The notes under the pieces: model-generated
Told to the model about the DNA's origin: nothing
Databases searched by the model: none
The model's input: only the letters and a program-made list of their open reading frames with translations
Source of the DNA: SKUL01 sp964487545
GTDB lineage: Bacteria; Bacteroidota; Bacteroidia; Flavobacteriales_D; SKUL01
Length of the DNA: 64,000 nt
Reading direction: 5' to 3'
Assembly: GCA_964487545.1 (NCBI GenBank)
Contig: CAZARI010000007.1
Span: 44,448-108,447, forward strand
Made by a program: the position numbers and the translations under genes
In this document: piece after piece, positions 45,284 to 52,839 of the stretch
Position numbering within the stretch: position 1 is the first letter of the stretch
Layout: each line of letters begins with the position of its first letter

Positions 45284-46671
45284 AAAAGCCCGAAGTTTCG
45301 GAACGGTTTTTTCAGTCATTCGACGATCCGTCCATCTTCGACTGCAATCGTTTTAATTTGCTGAAAGTAGCTCAAGACGCGCTGATACGCGAAAGTGGGA
45401 AAAAAGGGTTTTTCGCCACTTACTTCGATAAGCCCAACTGGTTTTTGAGACTGATCTTCAAATTAAAATCCGCCAGAAAAGGCCATTCGACAACGAAAAC
45501 CCCCGAAAGCCTGATTAACCGTAAATTACTGATTATCATTCCACCGCGTTTTATACCTAGTGAAAACGGAGAGCCTAAACTGATGTATTTTGAAAATTTA
45601 CGGCCGCATCTGACCCGTGAAAACCACGTGTTGATGTACCTACACACACGCACTGAGGTACATGAGCATCCTGATCTCACGCTGCAAGAATTCATGCAGC
45701 AGTACGATGCATTTTCCCCTAACAAGGAGGAATTTCAGTTTTTATCAAACCTCCGCAAATGCTATCGGCGAATTCAAACCAACGGCCGTTTTTCGACGGA
45801 GGAGCTCAATCATATCAAAACGGGATTTGACGAATTTTGGCGACAATATCGCGCGCTGAAACGAGGGTTTGCACACTTCAAATTCAAAAAGGCGGTGCTC
45901 ATTCCTGGATACTACACCGAATATCTGATCGCAGCACTCAAAGTCAACAACATTGAAGTAATAGAAATTCAACACGGTGTGATTGCTCCGGCGTCACATT
46001 TTTACATTTATCCACCCCAAGTGAAAGCGGTTGTGCATAAAGCACTTTTTGCCGATCGCATTTGGGTATTTGGAGATTTCTGGAAACAGCAATTGTTAAA
46101 AGGATCGGAATTCACGGCAGATAAAATCAGCGTTTTAGGCGATTATTTTTTTCGTAAGGAAACACCCCCATCCACTCCACATCAGTTGGAAAGTTTTGCC
46201 GCACAATTTCCGCGTTTATTGCTGATTGGAACCCAAACCAAACGGCATCAACAATTCATTGAACTGATCAATGGCCTGTCGGAGAAATATCTTCGAGAAA
46301 AGACTGAGTTCGGAATCGTATTAAAACCCCACCCTGCCGAAGATCCTGAACTGTACGCAGAAGTAAGCGGACTTTCGAATGTGTTGCTGACCGACGCGAG
46401 TCTGGATTTTCTGTATCCAAAATGCGAAGCGTATGTGAGTATGTATTCAAATACCTTATTTGAGGCTACGCGGTTTCCAGCTTTATCTAGATTTGTTTTG
46501 TGGACCGAAGAAACGTCCGCATTGTCCGAAGCGATAGCCGCAAGTGGTGTGGCAAAACAGCTAAAGAATGATCAGGATCCGATGGAGCATATCGCTTCGG
46601 TCGACAGTATATCACCAACCGATTTATATACCGAATTGAATGTTCAGTTGATTCAGTCCTTGGACGATTAG
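45280..46671 (+). CDS. Glycosyltransferase, GT-B type with QHG and KPHP motifs
   Basis: 463 residues, no membrane segment. The C-terminal half shows VIEIQHGVIAPASHFYIYP (about 227-245), GIVLKPHPAEDPELY (HP at 351-352) and YVSMYSNTLFEA (about 385-396). This is the pattern of GT-B enzymes that bind CMP-sugars (sialyltransferase/polysialyltransferase and Kdo-type transferases), where the HP motif contacts the CMP. The N-terminal half is not recognised. It is the last gene of the operon and probably transfers the CMP-activated sugar made by the previous genes to a surface glycan. Convergent 4-bp overlap with uvrC. Confidence 0.7.
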   Translation: MKKPEVSERFFQSFDDPSIFDCNRFNLLKVAQDALIRESGKKGFFATYFDKPNWFLRLIFKLKSARKGHSTTKTPESLINRKLLIIIPPRFIPSENGEPKLMYFENLRPHLTRENHVLMYLHTRTEVHEHPDLTLQEFMQQYDAFSPNKEEFQFLSNLRKCYRRIQTNGRFSTEELNHIKTGFDEFWRQYRALKRGFAHFKFKKAVLIPGYYTEYLIAALKVNNIEVIEIQHGVIAPASHFYIYPPQVKAVVHKALFADRIWVFGDFWKQQLLKGSEFTADKISVLGDYFFRKETPPSTPHQLESFAAQFPRLLLIGTQTKRHQQFIELINGLSEKYLREKTEFGIVLKPHPAEDPELYAEVSGLSNVLLTDASLDFLYPKCEAYVSMYSNTLFEATRFPALSRFVLWTEETSALSEAIAASGVAKQLKNDQDPMEHIASVDSISPTDLYTELNVQLIQSLDD

Positions 46672-48476
46672 CGCTCGTTGGTTTCGGATTTCTCCTTCAA
46701 AAACCGCTGAATCTGCAATGCTTTTTGCTTGCCAACTACCTCAACAACCGCTTCGAATGGTGCTTCTGTCAATCGCTTCACCGACTTGAATCGGGTCAGG
46801 AGTTTGGCGGCCAGTTTGGGTCCAATTCCTGGAATATCGGTGAGCGAGGTGCCCACGGCAGCTTTGCTTCTTTTATTTCGATGATGCGTAATGCCAAACC
46901 GGTGTGCCTCGTTGCGCAGGTGCTGAATAATTTTCAAGGTTTCGGAAGTTTTATTGAGATACAGCGGCACCGGATCGTCGGGATAATAAATTTCCTCCAA
47001 CCGCTTGGCAATGCCAATGATGGCAACTTTTCCGATTAGACCGAGCTGTTCGAGACTCTCTACCGCCGCACTGAGCTGTCCTTTTCCTCCGTCGATCACA
47101 ATCAACTGCGGCAGCGACTCACCCTCCTGAATCATCCGGCGATAGCGACGGTACACCACTTCGCGCATCGAAGCGTAGTCGTCGGGACCGATAACTGATT
47201 TGATATTGAAATGCCGGTATTCTTTTTTCGCAGGCTTGGCATCGCGAAAAACAACGCAGGCTGCCACCGGATTGGTGCCCTGAATATTGGAGTTGTCGAA
47301 ACATTCAATATGTCGCGGTGGTTCGGTCAATCGCAAATCGATTTTCATTTGATCGAGCACGCGGTTTTTGAATTTGTCGGGATCGGTAAACCGCTCCTGC
47401 CGGTGCTGATCGAGCATAAAATACTTTGCATTGCGTTCGCTCAAATCGAGCAATTTCCGTTTGTCGCCCCGCTGCGGAACGACAAACTTCACCCCGGGCA
47501 ATTCCATTTCCGGATCAAAAGCCACTAAAATTTCTTTGGCATTGCTGGCAAATCGCTGGCGGATTTCGGCCATGCCCATCAACAGCAAATCGCGGTGCGA
47601 CTCGTCGAGTTTTTTCTTGATCTGCAGGGTGTGCCCCTGAATAACGGCTCCGTTGGCAACTTTTAGAAAGTTCACATAACCCGCATTCTGGTCGCTCACC
47701 ACCGTAAACACATCCACGTTGTGAATGGAAGGATTGACCACGGTAGATTTACTCTTAAACTTTTCGAGGGCTTCGAGCTTTTCCTTGATCTCCTGTGCCG
47801 CCTCGAATTTCATTTCATCGGCCAGCATTTTCATTTTTTTTCGCAGATGAACCGCTACTGATTGGGCATCGCCTTTCAGAATATCAATCACCTCGGCAAT
47901 ATTCTCGTTGTAGTGATCTTCGCTCTGCAAGCCCTCACACGGTCCGAGGCAATTGCCAATATGATATTCCAAACACACGCGGTAGCGCCGGGCTTTCACG
48001 TTTTTTTCCGACAAATCGTAGCTGCACGTGCGCAGCGGATACAACTGCTTGATGATATCGAGCACGGTATGCATGGACTTTACCGATGCATAAGGTCCGA
48101 AATACTGCGAGCCGTCTTTTTTTAACTGGCGCGTTGCAAATACACGCGGAAAGCGCTCGTTTTTGACGCAAATCCATGGGTAGGTTTTGTCGTCTTTGAG
48201 CATCACGTTGTATCGCGGCTGATGCTTTTTGATCAGGTTGTTTTCGAGCAGTAGGGCATCGTATTCGTTGTCTACCACGATAAAGCGAATATCGGCAATG
48301 CGCCTCACCATCATCCGCGTTTTACCGCTGTGTCCGCCGGCTTTGTTGAAATACGACGCCACGCGGCTGCGCAGGTTCACCGCCTTTCCGATATAAAGAA
48401 TTTTACCCGCTTCGTCGTAAAACTGATAGACGCCCGGGTTTTTTGGAATGGCACTGATTTTAACAGTAAGTGGCAT
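46668..48476 (-). CDS. uvrC: UvrABC excinuclease subunit C
   Basis: 602 residues, full length. GIY-YIG nuclease at the N-terminus (GVYQFYDEAGKILYIGKAVN), UVR motif in the middle (DEMKFEAAQEIKEKLEALEK), RNase H-like nuclease with ECFDNSNIQGTNPVAACVVF and IVIDGGKGQLSAAVESLEQL, then tandem HhH at the C-terminus (IPGIGPKLAAKLLTRFKS, VVGKQKALQIQRFL). Cuts on both sides of the lesion in nucleotide excision repair. Its ATG is 4 bp from a promoter element, predicting a leaderless mRNA. Confidence 0.97.
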   Translation of the reverse strand: MPLTVKISAIPKNPGVYQFYDEAGKILYIGKAVNLRSRVASYFNKAGGHSGKTRMMVRRIADIRFIVVDNEYDALLLENNLIKKHQPRYNVMLKDDKTYPWICVKNERFPRVFATRQLKKDGSQYFGPYASVKSMHTVLDIIKQLYPLRTCSYDLSEKNVKARRYRVCLEYHIGNCLGPCEGLQSEDHYNENIAEVIDILKGDAQSVAVHLRKKMKMLADEMKFEAAQEIKEKLEALEKFKSKSTVVNPSIHNVDVFTVVSDQNAGYVNFLKVANGAVIQGHTLQIKKKLDESHRDLLLMGMAEIRQRFASNAKEILVAFDPEMELPGVKFVVPQRGDKRKLLDLSERNAKYFMLDQHRQERFTDPDKFKNRVLDQMKIDLRLTEPPRHIECFDNSNIQGTNPVAACVVFRDAKPAKKEYRHFNIKSVIGPDDYASMREVVYRRYRRMIQEGESLPQLIVIDGGKGQLSAAVESLEQLGLIGKVAIIGIAKRLEEIYYPDDPVPLYLNKTSETLKIIQHLRNEAHRFGITHHRNKRSKAAVGTSLTDIPGIGPKLAAKLLTRFKSVKRLTEAPFEAVVEVVGKQKALQIQRFLKEKSETNER

Positions 48477-48480
48477 GGTG

Positions 48481-48488
48481 CAAAGTTA
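48481..48488 (-). promoter_or_regulatory. Bacteroidota -7 promoter element for uvrC
   Basis: Minus-strand TAACTTTG (exact TAnnTTTG) ends 4 bp before the uvrC ATG at 48476, so the mRNA likely starts at or next to the ATG. Confidence 0.6.
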
Positions 48489-48606
48489 CACATTGCCTAC
48501 CCGATAGCCACCTTTCACAAAGGAGCGCCGAAGCCGGTGTGCAGCGCCGATTCATTTTTTTGCACGATTATTTTCGGTTTCCGCATAAATATCTTTAACT
48601 TCAAGT

Positions 48607-48659
48607 AGATGGAAATAGAAAGGCAAAGTTAACGCACCATTTCTGCCTGATTTCCATCT
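48607..48659. promoter_or_regulatory. Long inverted repeat upstream of the ECF sigma factor gene
   Basis: The arms agatggaaat (48607-48616) and atttccatct (48650-48659) are perfect 10-bp complements. Inside them, aggca (48621-48625) pairs with tgcct (48644-48648). Together they could form a long interrupted hairpin, or act as a palindromic operator, about 55-110 bp before the sigma factor ATG. No T-run follows on either strand. Confidence 0.5.
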
Positions 48660-48715
48660 TAGAAAAAAACAGCCACAGGGGTTTAATACGGCTTAACATC
48701 AAAAACAGAAAACCA

Positions 48716-49231
48716 ATGGAATCGAATTTTAACGAAGAAGTAGTTGACGCTCAGCAGTCATTAAAGAGTTTTGCCTACCGGTTTACCGGAAATGAAGAAG
48801 AGGCCAAGGATCTGCTTCAAGAAACCATGCTCAAGGCCATTTCATACCGCACCAAGTTTCGCGCAGGCACCAACCTCAAGGCGTGGTTATATACCATTAT
48901 GAAAAACACCTTCATCAACAAGTACCGCAAATCAATGCGGGCCAATGTGATGGTGGACACGACCGATGAAAACTATTTCATCAACCAAACGCAAGCCGTG
49001 AATGACGACCATCCCGAAGCGATGTACAATCATCAGGAGTTGCAGCAGGTGGTGGAAGAACTCGACGAAACCTACCGCGTGCCCTTTATGATGTATTTCA
49101 ACGGCTTTCGTTACAAGGAAATTTCGCAGGATCTGGATCTTCCCATCGGCACAGTAAAGAGTCGTATTTTTCTGGCGCGGCGCAAACTAATGCTATCTTT
49201 GCCGCAGTACCAGATGCATGAGCAAAAGTAA
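48716..49231 (+). CDS. ECF-type RNA polymerase sigma factor of the carotenoid cluster
   Basis: 171 residues. Region 2 (QSLKSFAYRFTGNEEEAKDL to TNLKAWLYTIMKNTFINKYR) recognises -10 DNA; region 4 HTH (YKEISQDLDLPIGTVKSRIF) recognises -35. A region 3 and an anti-sigma gene are absent nearby. It is the first gene before crtI, which starts 14 bp inside its end, so it is transcribed with the carotenoid genes, and may regulate its own operon. Sigma/crt clusters are common in Flavobacteriales. Confidence 0.92.
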   Translation: MESNFNEEVVDAQQSLKSFAYRFTGNEEEAKDLLQETMLKAISYRTKFRAGTNLKAWLYTIMKNTFINKYRKSMRANVMVDTTDENYFINQTQAVNDDHPEAMYNHQELQQVVEELDETYRVPFMMYFNGFRYKEISQDLDLPIGTVKSRIFLARRKLMLSLPQYQMHEQK

Positions 49232-50693
49232 AAAAGCAGTAGTAATCGGCGCTGGGTTTGCCGGTCTGTCGGTGGCGTCATACCTGGCCAAACAGGGATA
49301 TCAGGTAACCTTGTTGGAAAAGTTGTCCGAACCGGGCGGGCGCGCAAGGTTGTATCAGGAAAAAGGCTTCACCTTTGACATGGGGCCAAGCTGGTACTGG
49401 ATGCCCGAAATATTTGAGCAGTTTTTTGCCGACTTCGGACACCGCGTTTCTGATTTCTACGATTTGATTCAACTGGATCCGGCCTATCGCGTGTTTTTTA
49501 ACAAAACAGATCAAATCGACGTTCCTGCCGATCAGCACGCTCAAGAGGCTTTGTTTGAAAGCATCGAACCCGGAAGCGGACCAAAACTGCGCGCCTTTCT
49601 CGACGATGCCGCATTCAAATACAAAACCGGAATTGGCGAGTTTGTGCACAAGCCCGGCTTGTCGATCATGGAGTTTGCTGAGCTGCGTTTGCTCAAGGCA
49701 GCGTTTAAGCTGGATATTTTTAGCTCCATCAGCAAGGAAATCAAAAAGAAATTTACCCACGAACGCCTGATTCAACTGCTCGAGTTTCCGGTGCTTTTTC
49801 TCGGTGCCAAGCCGGAAGATACGCCTGCCCTATACAGCCTGATGAACTATGCCGACCTGCGTTTGGGCACCTGGTATCCACTGGGCGGAATGCACCTGGT
49901 GGCCAAGGGAATGGCTGCCGTAGCCACCAGTCAGGGTGCTGATTTGCGCTACAACGAGCTGGTGAAAAAGATTGTGGTGAAAAACGGACAGGCTGTTTCG
50001 GTGGAAACCGATCGCGGCAGTTACCCGTGCGACGTAGTGGTTTCGGGTGGAGATTACCACCACACCGAGCAGCAACTGCTGGAGCAGAAATACCGCAATT
50101 ACAGCGAAAAATACTGGGAAAGCCGCGTGATGGCGCCGTCAAGTCTGCTGTTCTATGTGGGTGTGAACAAGCGCATCGAGAAGCTGCTGCATCACAATTT
50201 GATCTTCGATGAGAAATTCGATCAGCACGCAGTAGAAATTTACGACACGCCGCAATGGCCCACGCGTCCGTTGCTTTACGTATCCTGCGCATCGAAAAAA
50301 GACCCCAATGTGGCACCAGAAGGTGGAGACAACCTGGTGATTTTGATTCCGGTGGCCGTTGACCTCAAGGATACTCCGGAGGTGCGCGAAAAGTATTACA
50401 ACTATGCGCTAGACAAGTTGGAAGCACTGTGCGGAGCCGAAATCCGGCAGCACGTGATCGTGAAAAAATCGTATGCCCACAACGACTTTATCGACGACTA
50501 CCACTCGTTTAAGGGCAATGCATACGGACTGGCCAACACGCTGATGCAAACCGCCATATTGAAGCCATCACTGCGCAACAAAAAGGTGAAAAACCTCTAC
50601 TATGCTGGTCAACTCACAGTGCCCGGACCGGGCGTTCCACCCACCATCATTTCGGGCAAAGTCGTTGCGGGACAGATCGCCCGGGATCATTAA
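49218..50693 (+). CDS. crtI: Phytoene desaturase
   Basis: 491 residues. FAD-binding VVIGAGFAGLSVASYLAKQG and PGGRARLYQEKGFTFDMGPS at the N-terminus, and the CrtI C-terminal signature YYAGQLTVPGPGVPPTIISG. Converts phytoene to lycopene by repeated desaturation at the membrane. It overlaps the sigma factor gene by 14 bp and is followed by crtB after 34 bp. Confidence 0.95.
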   Translation: MSKSKKAVVIGAGFAGLSVASYLAKQGYQVTLLEKLSEPGGRARLYQEKGFTFDMGPSWYWMPEIFEQFFADFGHRVSDFYDLIQLDPAYRVFFNKTDQIDVPADQHAQEALFESIEPGSGPKLRAFLDDAAFKYKTGIGEFVHKPGLSIMEFAELRLLKAAFKLDIFSSISKEIKKKFTHERLIQLLEFPVLFLGAKPEDTPALYSLMNYADLRLGTWYPLGGMHLVAKGMAAVATSQGADLRYNELVKKIVVKNGQAVSVETDRGSYPCDVVVSGGDYHHTEQQLLEQKYRNYSEKYWESRVMAPSSLLFYVGVNKRIEKLLHHNLIFDEKFDQHAVEIYDTPQWPTRPLLYVSCASKKDPNVAPEGGDNLVILIPVAVDLKDTPEVREKYYNYALDKLEALCGAEIRQHVIVKKSYAHNDFIDDYHSFKGNAYGLANTLMQTAILKPSLRNKKVKNLYYAGQLTVPGPGVPPTIISGKVVAGQIARDH

Positions 50694-50715
50694 TCGCAGT
50701 TGTCATAAAACTCTC

Positions 50716-50723
50716 TATTTTTG
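50716..50723 (+). promoter_or_regulatory. Bacteroidota -7 promoter element for crtB
   Basis: TATTTTTG, exact TAnnTTTG, 4 bp before the crtB ATG at 50728. It lies in the gap after crtI, giving crtB its own leaderless start. Confidence 0.6.
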
Positions 50724-50727
50724 CGCA

Positions 50728-51573
50728 ATGAACCGAGAGCGAAATCTATACGATAACGTATGTCTGCGCTGCAGTAAGCTAACGACTAACAGCTATAGCA
50801 CGTCGTTTTCGCTCGGCATCCGGTTTTTGCACCGCGACTTTCACATGCCCATCTATGCGATTTACGGCTTTGTTCGCTTTGCCGACGAAATAGTAGATAC
50901 TTTTCACGAGCACAACAAATCCGAGCTGCTGGCGCGCTTCAAAGCCGACACCTATCAGGCAATCGAAGAAAAAATCAGCTTGAACCCCATACTGCACAGC
51001 TTTCAGTACGTGGTCAATAAATACCATATCGAGCGCGAACTGATCGACACCTTTTTGTACAGCATGGAGCTCGACCTTAAGGAGAAGAAATACGACCAAG
51101 AGGGATACGAAGAATACATCGACGGCTCGGCCGAGGTTGTGGGTTTGATGTGCCTGCGCGTTTTTCTGGACGGCGACGACGAGGCATACAACGAGCTGAA
51201 ATATTACGCGCGTCGGTTGGGTTCGGCATTTCAGAAGATCAATTTTCTGCGCGACTTGAAAGCCGATTATCAGATGATGGGGCGCACCTATTTTCCGGGA
51301 ATAGAGATGAGCCGATTCGACGACCGGACAAAGGCAGCCATCGAAATTGATATTCAAAAGGACTTTGACGACGGTTTGACCGGAATCAAAAAACTACCGG
51401 TGAAATCGCGATTTGGGGTGTATGTGGCCTACGTGTACTACCAATCGCTGTTTAACAAGGTGAAAAAAACGCCTGCCGCGGTGATTCTCAATAAGCGCAT
51501 CCGAATTCCGGATAATCAGAAATACGTTTTGTTTTTGCAATGTTATTTAAAACACCGCTTAAACGCCATTTAA
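50728..51573 (+). CDS. crtB: Phytoene synthase
   Basis: 281 residues from the ATG at 50728, which gives the family N-terminus; an earlier in-frame ATG would lie inside crtI and is discarded. Squalene/phytoene synthase fold with two Asp-rich motifs: FVRFADEIVDTFHEH and KINFLRDLKADYQMMGRTYF. Condenses two GGPP molecules head to head to phytoene. No crtE (GGPP synthase) is in the window. Confidence 0.95.
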   Translation: MNRERNLYDNVCLRCSKLTTNSYSTSFSLGIRFLHRDFHMPIYAIYGFVRFADEIVDTFHEHNKSELLARFKADTYQAIEEKISLNPILHSFQYVVNKYHIERELIDTFLYSMELDLKEKKYDQEGYEEYIDGSAEVVGLMCLRVFLDGDDEAYNELKYYARRLGSAFQKINFLRDLKADYQMMGRTYFPGIEMSRFDDRTKAAIEIDIQKDFDDGLTGIKKLPVKSRFGVYVAYVYYQSLFNKVKKTPAAVILNKRIRIPDNQKYVLFLQCYLKHRLNAI

Positions 51574-51619
51574 ATCGAGGCCATAATAGTTGCGGCGTCT
51601 GCTCGACAGACTTAATTTT

Positions 51620-51627
51620 TAAATTTG
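51620..51627 (+). promoter_or_regulatory. Bacteroidota -7 promoter element for crtZ
   Basis: TAAATTTG, an exact TAnnTTTG, 16 bp before the GTG start of crtZ, giving a leader of about 10 bases. Confidence 0.5.
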
Positions 51628-51643
51628 TCCAAAATCGCTATCT

Positions 51644-52123
51644 GTGCTATATGCTCTTATCATAATTGCCACTTTCTGCACCATGGAAATCGTTGCTTGG
51701 GCTGCGCACAAATACGTGATGCACGGTTTTTTATGGATGCTTCACGAAGATCATCATGTTCGCGACGATAAACCCTTCGAGAAAAACGATTTGTTCTTTT
51801 TGATTTTCGCTATCCCAAGTTGGCTGTGCATTATGCTGGGCAACATTTACGGATCGGATGTGGCGGCTGCCATTGGCTGGGGAATTCTGGTTTACGGCAT
51901 TGCCTATACCTTTATTCACGAAATTGTCATTCACCAGCGCATCAAATGGTTTTCGCGAACCGACAATGTTTATCTGCGCGCGATTCGCAAAGCGCATAAG
52001 GTACACCACAAGAAGTTGAATAAAGAAGATGGCGAATGTTTCGGAATGTTAATCGTTCCGTGGAGATACTTTAAAGAAGCCATTGAATACAATCGCCGGA
52101 AAAAAGCCACCGGCAAACCCTAA
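51644..52123 (+). CDS. crtZ: Beta-carotene hydroxylase
   Basis: 159 residues from a GTG start at 51644. No ATG fits upstream; the next in-frame ATG would remove the first membrane helix. The di-iron His clusters of the fatty-acid hydroxylase superfamily are clear: HKYVMHGFLWMLHEDHH, HEIVIHQRIKW and HKVHHKK. Adds 3-OH groups to the beta-rings of beta-carotene to give zeaxanthin. Integral membrane protein; only 2 bp separate it from the lycopene cyclase gene. Confidence 0.92.
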   Translation: MLYALIIIATFCTMEIVAWAAHKYVMHGFLWMLHEDHHVRDDKPFEKNDLFFLIFAIPSWLCIMLGNIYGSDVAAAIGWGILVYGIAYTFIHEIVIHQRIKWFSRTDNVYLRAIRKAHKVHHKKLNKEDGECFGMLIVPWRYFKEAIEYNRRKKATGKP

Positions 52124-52125
52124 CG

Positions 52126-52839
52126 ATGTATACCTATATTACTGTTCTTTTGCTCTCTGCGATCGTTCCTGTGATTCGCTCGTTCGAAAAAAAGCATATT
52201 CACTATGCTGGCAAATTCCGGTTTTTATTTCCCGCTATGTTCATCACCGCTGCGGTTTTTGTAACGTGGGATGTGATTTTTACATCTTGGGGAGTCTGGG
52301 GGTTTAACGATGATTTCGTACTCGGACTCTACCTTTTCGGGCTTCCGATAGAAGAGTGGCTGTTCTTTTTGGTGATTCCTTATGTCTGTCTGTTTTCGTA
52401 TGAGGTGCTGAATTACTTCGTGAAAAAGGATTTATTCGGTCCGATTGCCCTGTGGATCACCCTTGCAATCATTGGGTTGATGAGCTGGTTGCTGATTCAA
52501 CACCACCACCTGGAGTATCCGCTGTGGATCGGAATTTTTAATATCGTGTTGCTGGCCGTTGTTGGACTGCTGTGGAGGCCGGTTTGGCTTGGGCGGTTTT
52601 ACTTTATGTTTACCATTATTCTCATTCCGTTTTTGCTGGTAGACGGCGTGCTAACCGGCTCCTTCTTTGACCGGGTTATTGTGTGGTATAGTCCTGAAAA
52701 AACCCTGGATATCCGGATCCTCACCATTCCGCTTGAAGACGCTTATTACGCACTGGGAATGCTGCTCATGAACACTGCCATTTACGAATGGTTTAAGAAA
52801 AGAAGTGGCCAATCGCCGTGGCAGGAATTAAAATCTTGA
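52126..52839 (+). CDS. Lycopene beta-cyclase, fused CrtYc-CrtYd type
   Basis: 237 residues with six to seven membrane helices, two halves each with the family P-E motif: GLPIEEWLFFLVIPYVC and TIPLEDAYYALGMLLMN. This is the fused form of the heterodimeric cyclase first known from Gram-positives and fungi and also from Flavobacteriales, unrelated to the FAD-linked CrtY. It should cyclise lycopene to beta-carotene at both ends. Final gene of the cluster; 12 bp of its end overlap the convergent lamin-tail gene. Confidence 0.88.
   Translation: MYTYITVLLLSAIVPVIRSFEKKHIHYAGKFRFLFPAMFITAAVFVTWDVIFTSWGVWGFNDDFVLGLYLFGLPIEEWLFFLVIPYVCLFSYEVLNYFVKKDLFGPIALWITLAIIGLMSWLLIQHHHLEYPLWIGIFNIVLLAVVGLLWRPVWLGRFYFMFTIILIPFLLVDGVLTGSFFDRVIVWYSPEKTLDIRILTIPLEDAYYALGMLLMNTAIYEWFKKRSGQSPWQELKS

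Noticed and set aside
49753..50316. 187-residue minus-strand frame rich in Arg, Ala and Cys
   Set aside because: Antisense to crtI with no plausible features; composition is typical of a reverse-frame by-product.
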